Counted from the stretch's first letter, positions 6,417 to 14,095 are shown. The stretch is 14,178 nucleotides of DNA from an uncultured Bacilli bacterium (GCA_944372275.1 CALVYO010000027.1:1-14178); one strand, 5' to 3'. A program made the numbers and translations. Notes: generated by a model not told the origin, from the sequence alone.

Positions 6417-9332
6417 TAATTTAACGCTTACTAATTTACTAACGCCAGATTCTTGCATTGTAATACCATATAAAGTATCGACATATTCCATTGTTTTTTT
6501 CTTATGAGTAATTATAATAAATTGGGTTTTATCTTTTAAATTACATACATATTTTCCAAATGAATCAACATTAACATCATCTAAGGCTGCTTCTACTTCA
6601 TCTAAAATACAAAATGGAACTGGTTTAGATTTTAATATAGCAAATAATAAACTGATTGCTGTAAATGTCTTTTCGCCACCAGATAATAAAGAAATTGTCG
6701 TTAATTTTTTACCAGGAGGAGAAGCAATAATTTCAATACCTGTTTCTAAAATATTATTTGGATCAGTTAATTTTAAATCCGCACTACCACCTTTAAATAA
6801 TTCTTTAAAAGTAATATTAAAGTTTTCTTTAATTATTTTAAATGTTTTAAGGAAATCTTTTTCCATTACTTTGTCCATTTCCGATATAATTTCTAACAAA
6901 GTATTTTCGGCTTTAGTTAAATCATCTCTTTGATTAAGTAAGAATTCATATCTTTCATTAACAGTATCAAATTCTTCAATTGAACCTAAATTAACCATTC
7001 CAATTTCTTTAATTTGTCTTTTTAAATTATTAACTTTATTTCTAGCCATATCAATATCCATATCTAATTTATATCTTGCTATAGCACTTTCATAAGTAAT
7101 AGAATAGTTTTCAGATAAAGTATTTAACAAATTATCCAATTTAACGTCTAATCTATTAACAGATATCTCTAAATTATTTAATAATTCTTTCTTTTCATTA
7201 TACAAACTATTTTCTTTTTTAACGGTTAGTTCATAATCAGATAATTCACTATTTAAATCATCCTTTTTCTTTAATAAATTATTTAAATATAAACTAACTT
7301 TATTTTTATTTTCTAAGGTTTCATAATATTCTTTTAATACTTGTTGTTCTTCCTCTTTTAGTTTATTATCTAGGATATTATTATTACCCATTATTTCATA
7401 AGTAACATTTTTTAAATTTTCTTCTTTAGTAACTATTTCATTTTTTAAATTAGATAACATTACTTCTTTATTTAATTTTTCTTTATTAATCAAGTATATT
7501 TTATCTTCTATTTCTTTATATTTATTATCTATTTCATTTATTTGTTCTTCAATTTTACTTATATTATCAGATATAATTTTTTCTTCTTTTATTTTATTTT
7601 CTAATTCATATTTTTCTAATATAATATTTCTTGTTTTACTAGTATTACCACCTGTTAATGAGCCACCGACGTGTAATAATTCGCCATCTAAAGTAACTAT
7701 TCGATATTTATAATTTATATGTTTAGCAATTATATTAGCGTTATCAATATTATCGACAACTAAAACATTGCCTAATTGATTTAAGATTATATTTGAATAT
7801 TTAGGATCATATTTAATTAAATTACTAGCAATATCGATAAAACCATTTAAATTGATTTCAATATCGATATATTTTGGTTTAATAATATTTAATGGAAAGA
7901 AAGTAGCGCGACCTAATTTATTTTCTTTTAAATAGTTAATTGCCTCTTTAGCGCATATTTCATTATCAACAACAATATTAGTAGAGGCTACACCTAAGGC
8001 AGTAGAAATGGCTAATGAATACTTTTCTTGGACATCAAATAAATTACCAATTATATCGTGAATTCCTCTTAATTTAGGATTATCTAATACTTTTTTTACG
8101 GATGTTGGTAAACCACTATTATTATCGATACTATATTTTAAAGATTCAATTTGTAAATTTAAATTATTGTTTGTTCTTAAAGCATTTTGCAAATCTAAAT
8201 TTAATTTATTTTTATTATTTTTGATATTATTTAATTCATTATTTAAAGTATCTATTTTTTTGCTTATTTCAACAATTTCGTTTTCCAATAATAATTTTTC
8301 ATTTTTTAAATTATTTAATTCAGCAGTTAATTGTAATTCTTTTTCTTTTAACATTACTAAATTTTCGTGGACTTTACTATCTGCAACATTATATTTTTGT
8401 CGTTCTAAAATAATTGCTTTTCGACTATTTATTTTTTCAACATCACTAGTTAATTTGATTAAATAATCTTGATATTTTTTAATTTCATTATCTAAATTAA
8501 TAATATTTTTTTTATATTCCTCAATTTTTACTTCATATTTACTATTATCAGTAGTTAATTTTGATATTTCTATTTTTAAATCTTCGATTTTATTTTTATT
8601 GTTTTGATAGTCAAAATTTAAATTAGTTATATCTTCACTTATTAAGGCAATTTCAATATTTTCTAATTCGATTTTTAATTCATTATATTTAATTGCTTTT
8701 TCTTTTTGTTCTCTTAAAGGTTCGATTCGATCTTCTAATTCTTTTATAATATCATTTATTCTACTCATATTATTATGAGTTCGATCTAGTTTTCTTAAAG
8801 CATCTTCTTTTCTTCTTTTATATTTTAAAACACCAGAAGCCTCTTCAAAAACTATTCTTCGATCATCTGGTTTATTAGATAATATTTCTTCTATTTTACC
8901 TTGAGAAATGATATTAAAACTTTCTTTAGCCACACCACTATCTAATAATAAATTAGTTATATCTTTTAGTCTTACTTTTTCATTATTGATAAAATATTCG
9001 TTACTACCATCTTTATAAACTCTTCTTTTGATAGCAACTTCATTAAACTCTAAAGGTAAATATTTATCAGTATTATCAAATATTAATGTAACAGAGGCTA
9101 CATTCGATGGATTTCTTGATTTACTACCAGAAAATATGACATCTGTCATATTTCCATCTCCTCTTAATGATTTTACTGATTGCTCACCTAATACCCATCT
9201 TACTGCATCGACAACATTACTTTTACCACTACCATTAGGTCCAACAATACCAGTTATTTTATTATCTAATTCAATGATTGTCTTATCAGCAAATGATTTA
9301 AATCCGTGTGCTTTAATTGCTTTTAAATACAT
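6402..9332 (-). CDS. smc: Chromosome segregation SMC protein
   Basis: Condensin ATPase that folds and segregates the chromosome with ScpA and ScpB. It has the full SMC plan: N-terminal ATPase half with Walker A GPNGSGKSN (31-39) and SQGKIEEIL (143-151); coiled-coil arm about 170-400; hinge about 405-565, ending YRIVTLDGELLHVGGSLTGG; returning coiled coil about 570-785; and C-terminal ATPase half with signature LSGGEK (883-888) and Walker B FCILDEVEAALDD (907-919). At 976 residues it is about 200 shorter than the B. subtilis protein, the loss being in the coiled coils. The ATG at 9332 has GGAG 8 nt upstream, overlapping the stop of the pseudopilin gene. The usual neighbours rnc and ftsY are absent; smc is the last gene of the tcdA operon. 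Confidence 0.97.
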   Translation of the reverse strand: MYLKAIKAHGFKSFADKTIIELDNKITGIVGPNGSGKSNVVDAVRWVLGEQSVKSLRGDGNMTDVIFSGSKSRNPSNVASVTLIFDNTDKYLPLEFNEVAIKRRVYKDGSNEYFINNEKVRLKDITNLLLDSGVAKESFNIISQGKIEEILSNKPDDRRIVFEEASGVLKYKRRKEDALRKLDRTHNNMSRINDIIKELEDRIEPLREQKEKAIKYNELKIELENIEIALISEDITNLNFDYQNNKNKIEDLKIEISKLTTDNSKYEVKIEEYKKNIINLDNEIKKYQDYLIKLTSDVEKINSRKAIILERQKYNVADSKVHENLVMLKEKELQLTAELNNLKNEKLLLENEIVEISKKIDTLNNELNNIKNNKNKLNLDLQNALRTNNNLNLQIESLKYSIDNNSGLPTSVKKVLDNPKLRGIHDIIGNLFDVQEKYSLAISTALGVASTNIVVDNEICAKEAINYLKENKLGRATFFPLNIIKPKYIDIEINLNGFIDIASNLIKYDPKYSNIILNQLGNVLVVDNIDNANIIAKHINYKYRIVTLDGELLHVGGSLTGGNTSKTRNIILEKYELENKIKEEKIISDNISKIEEQINEIDNKYKEIEDKIYLINKEKLNKEVMLSNLKNEIVTKEENLKNVTYEIMGNNNILDNKLKEEEQQVLKEYYETLENKNKVSLYLNNLLKKKDDLNSELSDYELTVKKENSLYNEKKELLNNLEISVNRLDVKLDNLLNTLSENYSITYESAIARYKLDMDIDMARNKVNNLKRQIKEIGMVNLGSIEEFDTVNERYEFLLNQRDDLTKAENTLLEIISEMDKVMEKDFLKTFKIIKENFNITFKELFKGGSADLKLTDPNNILETGIEIIASPPGKKLTTISLLSGGEKTFTAISLLFAILKSKPVPFCILDEVEAALDDVNVDSFGKYVCNLKDKTQFIIITHKKKTMEYVDTLYGITMQESGVSKLVSVKLEEIK

Positions 9333-9337
9333 AATGC

Positions 9338-10162
9338 TTACTCCTTTATTGTTACTTTTCTTAATTTAATTGTTTCATTACCTGATGAATCTTTTGCAAT
9401 ATATTTAATTGTATAATTTCCTGCTAAAGGTTTAATATTAGTTTCAACCGTAACAGTAACTTCTTCATTACTATTATCAGTTACTGTTATATCAGATTTA
9501 AAATCATATGTTCTTGATTGTTCATAAGTCATTTCTAAATTGTTGTTAAAAGTTATTTTAGGTCCTGTTGTATCTCTTACAACAATTGTTCGGTATGCTA
9601 CATTATCTATAGTTTTGTAAGTTACTAAATAAAGACCTTTTTTATTTATATCTAAAGTTGGAGTTGTAGTAGTTGTGACATTAGTTATCACATTATTACT
9701 AGTATCTTTAGCAGTTACTCCTAAATCAGTATAAGTACTTCCTAATTCGACATATTCTAGTACATCCCCATTAACTTTGATACTAGTAATAGATTCATAA
9801 TCATTAGTATTACTACCATTTTCGTTAACTTCATATTCGATTGTACCATCTCTATTTATTATTTTTAAAATCATATCATTAGGAAATAATTCTTTTGTCT
9901 TCGGATTGGTAATATCTAATTCAACCAAGCCAGCTTCTTTTAATTGACTTAAACTCAAAGTAATATATTCTCCTTCATTAGGTCGTTGATTATCACTCAT
10001 CCACGATTCTAAAGAAAGTTTAATACTTTCGATTTGACTGTTATATAACTCTTCATCAGCATCTTTAATAGCAGTTGATACCAAAGGAATAATTACCAAC
10101 ATTAATGCCCCTAAAATAACAATAACTCCTAATAATTCTGCTAACGTAAAACCTTTTTTCAT
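9338..10162 (-). CDS. Type IV pseudopilin-like protein with two Ig-like domains
   Basis: 274 residues. The N-terminus MKKGFTLAELLGVIVILGAL is a class III prepilin signal: cleavage by prepilin peptidase would follow G4, and the conserved Glu is at mature position 5. One hydrophobic helix (to about 28) and a helical stretch (about 30-60) follow. Then come a small globular part (to about 120) and two repeated beta-rich domains, about 125-196 and 200-273. Each has the layout of bacterial surface Ig-like repeats (YTDLGVTAKDTSNNVIT; FKSDITVTDNSNEEVTV; closing GNYTIKYIAKDSSGNETI). It probably sits at the membrane with its C-terminus outside. AGGAGG overlaps the stop of the upstream gene, and its own stop is 5 nt before the smc start, so it lies in the smc operon. 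No pilus assembly ATPase or prepilin peptidase is in view. Confidence 0.85.
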   Translation of the reverse strand: MKKGFTLAELLGVIVILGALMLVIIPLVSTAIKDADEELYNSQIESIKLSLESWMSDNQRPNEGEYITLSLSQLKEAGLVELDITNPKTKELFPNDMILKIINRDGTIEYEVNENGSNTNDYESITSIKVNGDVLEYVELGSTYTDLGVTAKDTSNNVITNVTTTTTPTLDINKKGLYLVTYKTIDNVAYRTIVVRDTTGPKITFNNNLEMTYEQSRTYDFKSDITVTDNSNEEVTVTVETNIKPLAGNYTIKYIAKDSSGNETIKLRKVTIKE

Positions 10163-10172
10163 AAAATTCCTC

Positions 10173-10673
10173 CTAATTCATTAAAATATCGCCAATTAAT
10201 TCAACTAATTTATCTTTGAAATCTTTTATTCGATAATAGATGTCTTTAAAAAAATTGTTTTTAGCCTTACTAGTATCGATTTCAATTAAATTTTTATTTT
10301 TTATAACAATATTAGTATCGTATCTATTGTATTTGTATTTCAATAATTCAATATCAACATTGCCAAAATAATATATTTTTTTATTATTAATATAAATACT
10401 ATCTTTAACAAACGTATTAAAATATTTACTTATTTCATCATAATTACAAATGATATAATTAATCTTTTTCTTTTTAAAAACTTTTCTTATTTTTTTTATG
10501 CTTATTGTTTTATTAAATAAATTAAATCTGTTTTTTCCTTTAACATATGAATTTAATAGATTACATTCTATAATTTTATCATTATTTTCAATTTCTTTAG
10601 TTAATGTTTCATCTAAACCAATACCTAAAATTTTGCCATCTAAATTTCTAATTATTTTTATTATTTCTTTCAT
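10173..10673 (-). CDS. Hypothetical protein in the tcdA-smc operon
   Basis: 166 residues, Lys/Asn/Ile-rich, no signal peptide or membrane helix. I do not recognise the family. The pattern of short hydrophobic strands (KILGIGL, DKIIECNLL, INYIICNYDEI, KKIYYFGN) separated by helices suggests a Rossmann-like alpha/beta fold, possibly a degenerate methyltransferase, but no binding motif is convincing. The start at 10673 is supported by GAGG 6 nt upstream. It overlaps the end of tcdA by 26 nt and ends 10 nt before the pseudopilin start, with its stop TAG inside the pseudopilin ribosome site, so it is translationally coupled on both sides. The coupling suggests a real gene; the function is unknown. 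Confidence 0.75.
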   Translation of the reverse strand: MKEIIKIIRNLDGKILGIGLDETLTKEIENNDKIIECNLLNSYVKGKNRFNLFNKTISIKKIRKVFKKKKINYIICNYDEISKYFNTFVKDSIYINNKKIYYFGNVDIELLKYKYNRYDTNIVIKNKNLIEIDTSKAKNNFFKDIYYRIKDFKDKLVELIGDILMN

Positions 10674-11346
10674 TGTTAACCTCTTTTAATATATCATTTA
10701 TAACATAATTTGTGCATAATAAACCGGCAATACCGACAACATAACTAATCGAACCTAATTTATCGATTTTTATAGGCTGTTCTTCACTATAAACAACAGG
10801 TATCTTACCTTTAATATTTTCTTTTTTAATTAAATTCCGCAACTTTTTAGCTAAAGGATCATAACAAGTTTTATCTAAATAACTTATTTTTATTTTACTA
10901 GCGTCTATTCTATTAGCCATTCCCATTGAAGAAATAAATTTAATTTTATTTTTTAAGCAATACTTAATTATCTCTTTTTTTGTTTCTAGTGTATCACAAG
11001 CATCAATTACATAATCTACTTTATAATTAAATAATAAACTTAAATTATCTTTTGTAATAAATTCTGTAATTTTAATAACTTCACAATCAGGATTTATTTT
11101 CTTTATTCTATCAAACCAAACATCAGTTTTGTATAGTCCAATATTATCAACATTAGTCATTAATTGCCGATTCAAATTAGATATATCTATTTTATCGTTA
11201 TCGACAATAATTATTTTTTTAAAATAAGTTCTAGCTAGAGTTTCTAACGCGTAACTCCCAACACCACCTAATCCTATGATTAAAATTGTCTTATTTTTAA
11301 TAATATTTAATTTATCTTCTAATAGCCAAACTAATCTTTCTTGCAT
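10648..11346 (-). CDS. tcdA: tRNA threonylcarbamoyladenosine dehydratase, TcdA/CsdL (ThiF/E1-like)
   Basis: ATP-dependent enzyme that cyclises t6A37 in tRNA to the hydantoin-type ct6A (family knowledge). 232 residues from the chosen start. The ThiF-like Rossmann domain shows GLGGVG (25-30), VDNDKIDISNLNRQ (48-61) binding ATP, and VIDACD (113-118). SSMGMANRID and the TcdA-typical KTCYDPLAKKLR (159-170) separate it from ThiF and MoeB. The family often ends in a longer tail, and this version is compact. I start at ATG 11346: GGTGG lies 5 nt upstream. The ATG at 11358 has no ribosome site and would lie at about the first base of the predicted transcript. It is the first gene of an operon running through to smc. 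Confidence 0.92.
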   Translation of the reverse strand: MQERLVWLLEDKLNIIKNKTILIIGLGGVGSYALETLARTYFKKIIIVDNDKIDISNLNRQLMTNVDNIGLYKTDVWFDRIKKINPDCEVIKITEFITKDNLSLLFNYKVDYVIDACDTLETKKEIIKYCLKNKIKFISSMGMANRIDASKIKISYLDKTCYDPLAKKLRNLIKKENIKGKIPVVYSEEQPIKIDKLGSISYVVGIAGLLCTNYVINDILKEVNNERNNKNN

Positions 11347-11362
11347 ACCTTCCACCATACTA

Positions 11363-11391
11363 ATTATACAAAAAAAACTTAATAAAGTAAA
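11363..11391 (-). promoter_or_regulatory. Promoter of the tcdA-smc operon
   Basis: Minus strand TTTACT (11386-11391), 17 nt, TATAAT (11363-11368). It predicts a start near 11356 and a leader of about 10 nt before ATG 11346. It is the only convincing promoter seen for the four-gene operon. Confidence 0.65.
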
Positions 11392-11413
11392 GGAAATTAG
11401 TTAAAATAAATAA

Positions 11414-11442
11414 TTGATTTTTTTTACTCTTCATAATTTAAT
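11414..11442 (+). promoter_or_regulatory. Promoter of the lysis-type gene pair
   Basis: TTGATT (11414-11419), 17 nt, TTTAAT (11437-11442). AGGTGAG then lies 5 nt before the ATG at 11457. It is divergent from the tcdA promoter in a 110-base gap. Confidence 0.5.
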
Positions 11443-11456
11443 ATAGGTGAGAAAAA

Positions 11457-11738
11457 ATGGATATTTTAGATTTAATTATAAAATTATCTTCTTTAATTGT
11501 TGCAGTTGGAGTTATTCTATCAAATATCAATAAAATATTTAATCCAATTTATAAAAAAATAAATGAATTAGAAAAAAATCAATGTAAAAATTTTTTAGCA
11601 AGAAAAGAAAATAATGAAAAAATAACTGATAGTCAAATAAATAGAGCATATGAAGTATATGATCAATATATCAATGATTTAAAGGGTAATTCCTTTATAA
11701 AAGATAAATGGGAAATGTTGATGGATAATGAACATTGA
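11457..11738 (+). CDS. Phage-type small membrane protein paired with holin
   Basis: 93 residues: one N-terminal membrane helix (about 7-22), a charged helical middle, and a C-terminal motif AYEVYDQYINDLKGNSFIKDKWEML. From memory, this ending recurs in small proteins encoded just before the holin in phages of gut Bacillota; no exact family name or tested function is known to me. AGGTGAG precedes the ATG. It overlaps the next gene by 11 nt, as in coupled lysis cassettes. No phage structural genes lie upstream; the neighbour is the housekeeping gene tcdA. It may regulate or assist the holin (inference). Confidence 0.65.
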   Translation: MDILDLIIKLSSLIVAVGVILSNINKIFNPIYKKINELEKNQCKNFLARKENNEKITDSQINRAYEVYDQYINDLKGNSFIKDKWEMLMDNEH

Positions 11739-12024
11739 TTTATTTATGAGTATTATTACTTCCTCTATTACATCTGGTTTTATAGCTACACAAGCAATTC
11801 AATTTTTAAAAACTAAATTTAATGTTACAAATAATTTAGTTTATGCAATAATTGAATTCATAATTGGATTTTTATTTGCAATATCATTTACCGATTTAGG
11901 AATAATTAATTCATTATGGTGTGGCTTTGTATCAATTATTGGATCTGAAGCTTTATATAACTCATTAAAAGGTAAATTAGGCTTAAAATCGTTAGAGATA
12001 GTGTATAATCTAGTGTGTAAATAA
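11728..12024 (+). CDS. Holin-like phage membrane protein with IS-derived C-terminal tail
   Basis: 98 residues with two clear membrane helices (about 5-27 and 37-54) and a third weaker hydrophobic stretch (about 58-77). It is small, almost all membrane, and encoded right after a phage-type partner, which fits a holin: a protein that makes holes in the membrane for an endolysin. The segment NSLWCGFVSIIGSEALYNSLKGKLG resembles phage holins from gut Bacillota as I recall them. No endolysin follows; an IS256-type element does. If the element begins at about 11995, residues E90-K98 and the stop are encoded by its inverted repeat, so the natural C-terminus has been replaced. Holin is a family-level guess; the altered tail may or may not affect function. 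Confidence 0.6.
   Translation: MNIDLFMSIITSSITSGFIATQAIQFLKTKFNVTNNLVYAIIEFIIGFLFAISFTDLGIINSLWCGFVSIIGSEALYNSLKGKLGLKSLEIVYNLVCK
11995..12022 (+). repeat. Left terminal inverted repeat of the IS
   Basis: Aligned with the reverse complement of 14153-14178: 12 identical inner bases (TAGTGTGTAAAT), then 8 of 14 matches outward with a 2-base gap, and GAG at the tip. It contains TATAAT (12004-12009) facing inward. Confidence 0.65.
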
Positions 12025-12047
12025 AAAAACATACTAGATTTTTATTT
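12007..12047 (+). terminator. Terminator hairpin built into the IS left end
   Basis: Arms AATCTAGTGTGT (12007-12018) and ACATACTAGATT (12029-12040), 12 bp with one G-U and a 10-nt loop, followed by TTTATTT. The 5' arm is part of the inverted repeat. The stop codon of the holin-like gene (12022-12024) is in the loop. It would stop transcripts entering from outside. Confidence 0.65.
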
Positions 12048-12071
12048 GTGGAAAAAAGGAGAGGATAAGAG

Positions 12072-12842
12072 ATGAAAGAATTAACTATAACAGATTGTCC
12101 AAAAAGAAGATTAGAAGATACTTATTTGGTTGTTTATGCTATTAAAAATGAAATAAATATTAAAAAAGGTGAATATATAGAAAAAGAAGATATTTATACT
12201 TTAGTTGGTATTGATAAAAAAGGTTTTAGAACTCTAATTAATGTTTATACTGATAGAAAAAATAATAATAGATATTGGCTTGATTGTTTTGAAAATTTAA
12301 AAGTTAGAGGTATTAAAAATATATTATTTCTTTCTGTTGATGATAATAAAAATATTAAAAAGGCTGCTAAAGTTTCATTCCCTACTATAACTTTTATAGA
12401 TTCTATTACTGATATTATGCCTAAGTTTTATAAATTTTCTTATGAAAAAAATGCTAGAGAAATCGGTAGTAAACTTCATAATTTATATGTACAAAAAACT
12501 TTAACTGACTTTAAAGAGCAATTTAAAAAATTTAAAGAAAGATACAATAATGTTATTCATCAAAAATTAATTGAAAAGTATTTAACTAATATCGAATCTT
12601 TATACAAATATAGTGTTAATATTAGAAAATTATTATTTAGGCATTCCGCTAATATATATTTATATGATAGAATAAGATTAAGTTTTAACAGTCAAAAAAG
12701 TTATGTTAATAATTTAGAAGAAGTTTATGAAAAACTTGGTGGTATGGATGATTATTTTGGCTTTACTTCATTTAAAAAGAATGAATGGATTCTAATGCTA
12801 AATGATATTATTCAACTTTATCCAGATTTAGAATTAATTTAA
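12072..12842 (+). CDS. Catalytically altered IS256 transposase homologue, accessory IS protein
   Basis: 256 residues, intact, with its own ribosome site (AAAGGAG 10 nt upstream). Residues 41-90 align without gaps to residues 192-241 of the following transposase, with 17 of 50 identical by eye (IYTLVGID, YWLDCFENLKVRGIKNILFLSVD). It covers only the catalytic-fold part and lacks the N-terminal region (about 160 residues) that in IS256 enzymes binds DNA. Of the DDE triad the first Asp aligns with I24, the second is kept as D90, and the Glu aligns with K209 or nearby. The RCVVH motif is also lost. It therefore should not cut DNA. It is 11 nt upstream of the transposase gene, probably co-transcribed. 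A partner or inhibitor of the transposase is possible (inference); a slowly decaying copy is the alternative, though 256 open codons argue against that. Confidence 0.8.
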   Translation: MKELTITDCPKRRLEDTYLVVYAIKNEINIKKGEYIEKEDIYTLVGIDKKGFRTLINVYTDRKNNNRYWLDCFENLKVRGIKNILFLSVDDNKNIKKAAKVSFPTITFIDSITDIMPKFYKFSYEKNAREIGSKLHNLYVQKTLTDFKEQFKKFKERYNNVIHQKLIEKYLTNIESLYKYSVNIRKLLFRHSANIYLYDRIRLSFNSQKSYVNNLEEVYEKLGGMDDYFGFTSFKKNEWILMLNDIIQLYPDLELI

Positions 12843-12853
12843 GGAGCAGTATT

Positions 12854-14095
12854 ATGAAAAAAGAGAAAACTTTAAATGATATGATTATAGAAGAAGCAGT
12901 TAATAAATTTAAAAATGGAGAAATTAAAAATAGTTTGGATGTTGAAAATTTTATTGACTCTTTATTAGAACCTCTTATGCAAAAACTACTTGATACTGAA
13001 TTAGATAATCATTTAGAATATTCTAAATATGAACGTAATAAAAGTGATAATAGTAGAAATGGTTATTGTAAAAGTAAGCAAGTTGAAACCAAATATGGTT
13101 CTATTGAAGTGAAAACTCCACGTGATAGAAAAGGTAGTTTTAAACCTGTTATAATAGAAAAAGGTCAAACTAAACTTACTGGTTTTGAAGATAAATGTAT
13201 TTCTTTATATGCTAAAGGCGTTAGTTTAAGGGATATTGAAAAAATATTAAAAGATCTTTATGGTGTTAATATTGGTAAAGATGAAATAACGAGATTAATT
13301 TCTGCTGTTAATGAAGAAGTTGAAAAGTTTAGAAATAGAAAACTAAAACCTCTTTACATTTTTACCTATGCTGACTGTTTATATATTCCAATTAAAGGCG
13401 ATAATATAAACAGTCAAAAGAAAGCCATTTATGTAATCATAGGAGTAGATGCTCAAGGATACAAAGATATATTAGGTATGTGGATTGATAAAAATGAATC
13501 TGCTAGTTTTTGGACTAATGTATTTGAAGATTTGAAATCAAGAGGTGTTGAAGATATATTATATATGTCTAGTGATGGGATAGCAGGATTTAAAGGCTCT
13601 TTAGAACTTGTATTTCCTAAAACTCAATCACAAAGATGTGTTGTCCATTTGACTAGAAATATATATAGTATATGTCCTAAAAAGCAAGCAAATAAGGTTA
13701 TTCAATTCTGGAAAAAAATATATACAAGTTCTGATAAAGAAAAAGCATATTTAATACTAGAAGACTTTAAAAAAGAATTCTCTAGTCTTAGTTCAGTTGT
13801 TAAAAAAGTTGAAAATTTTATGCAATATTTAGATCCATTATTTGAATTACCTACAGAAATTAGAAAGGCCATATATACATCAAATGCTGTAGAATCAGTA
13901 AATTCTGCATTAAGAAAAGTAACTAGAGGGAAAGGGGCATTTCCTAATGAAGAATCAGTTTATAAAATACTATTCTTAAGAATAAAAGAATTAAAAGAAA
14001 AATGGTATAAACCTATTATGAATTTTAAAACTATACAATTACAACTTATAGAGTTATTTGGTGATAGATATGAAAAACATATCAATTTAGATTGA
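12854..14095 (+). CDS. IS256-family (mutator-type) DDE transposase
   Basis: 413 residues, full length for the family. The N-terminal part includes DTELDNHLEYSKYERNKSDNSRNGYCKSK, the typical substrate-recognition segment of IS256 enzymes. The catalytic triad is intact: D174 in TYADCLY, D241 in MSSDGIAGF and E347 in SNAVESVN. The RCVVHLTRN motif (261-269, C262 and H265) characteristic of the family is also present. AAGGAGC lies 6 nt before the ATG, directly after the stop of the accessory gene, so the two are coupled. Codon use looks like the rest of the window. It ends in TGA within a perfect hairpin. It looks active. Confidence 0.95.
   Translation: MKKEKTLNDMIIEEAVNKFKNGEIKNSLDVENFIDSLLEPLMQKLLDTELDNHLEYSKYERNKSDNSRNGYCKSKQVETKYGSIEVKTPRDRKGSFKPVIIEKGQTKLTGFEDKCISLYAKGVSLRDIEKILKDLYGVNIGKDEITRLISAVNEEVEKFRNRKLKPLYIFTYADCLYIPIKGDNINSQKKAIYVIIGVDAQGYKDILGMWIDKNESASFWTNVFEDLKSRGVEDILYMSSDGIAGFKGSLELVFPKTQSQRCVVHLTRNIYSICPKKQANKVIQFWKKIYTSSDKEKAYLILEDFKKEFSSLSSVVKKVENFMQYLDPLFELPTEIRKAIYTSNAVESVNSALRKVTRGKGAFPNEESVYKILFLRIKELKEKWYKPIMNFKTIQLQLIELFGDRYEKHINLD

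Noticed and set aside
8167..9369. Plus-strand open frames opposite smc
   Set aside because: Antisense shadows of a strongly conserved gene; their hydrophobic composition simply mirrors the Lys/Asn-rich coiled coil.
10498..10689. Plus-strand open frame opposite the unknown gene
   Set aside because: Antisense to a translationally coupled gene with a good ribosome site; no independent support.
11841..12032. Minus-strand open frame opposite the holin-like gene
   Set aside because: It starts inside the IS hairpin and has no ribosome site; shadow of the plus-strand gene.
12072..14095. Two tandem IS copies, or one transposase split by a frameshift
   Set aside because: The two frames contain the same catalytic region (paralogues, not two halves), each has its own ribosome site, and no inverted repeat lies between them.
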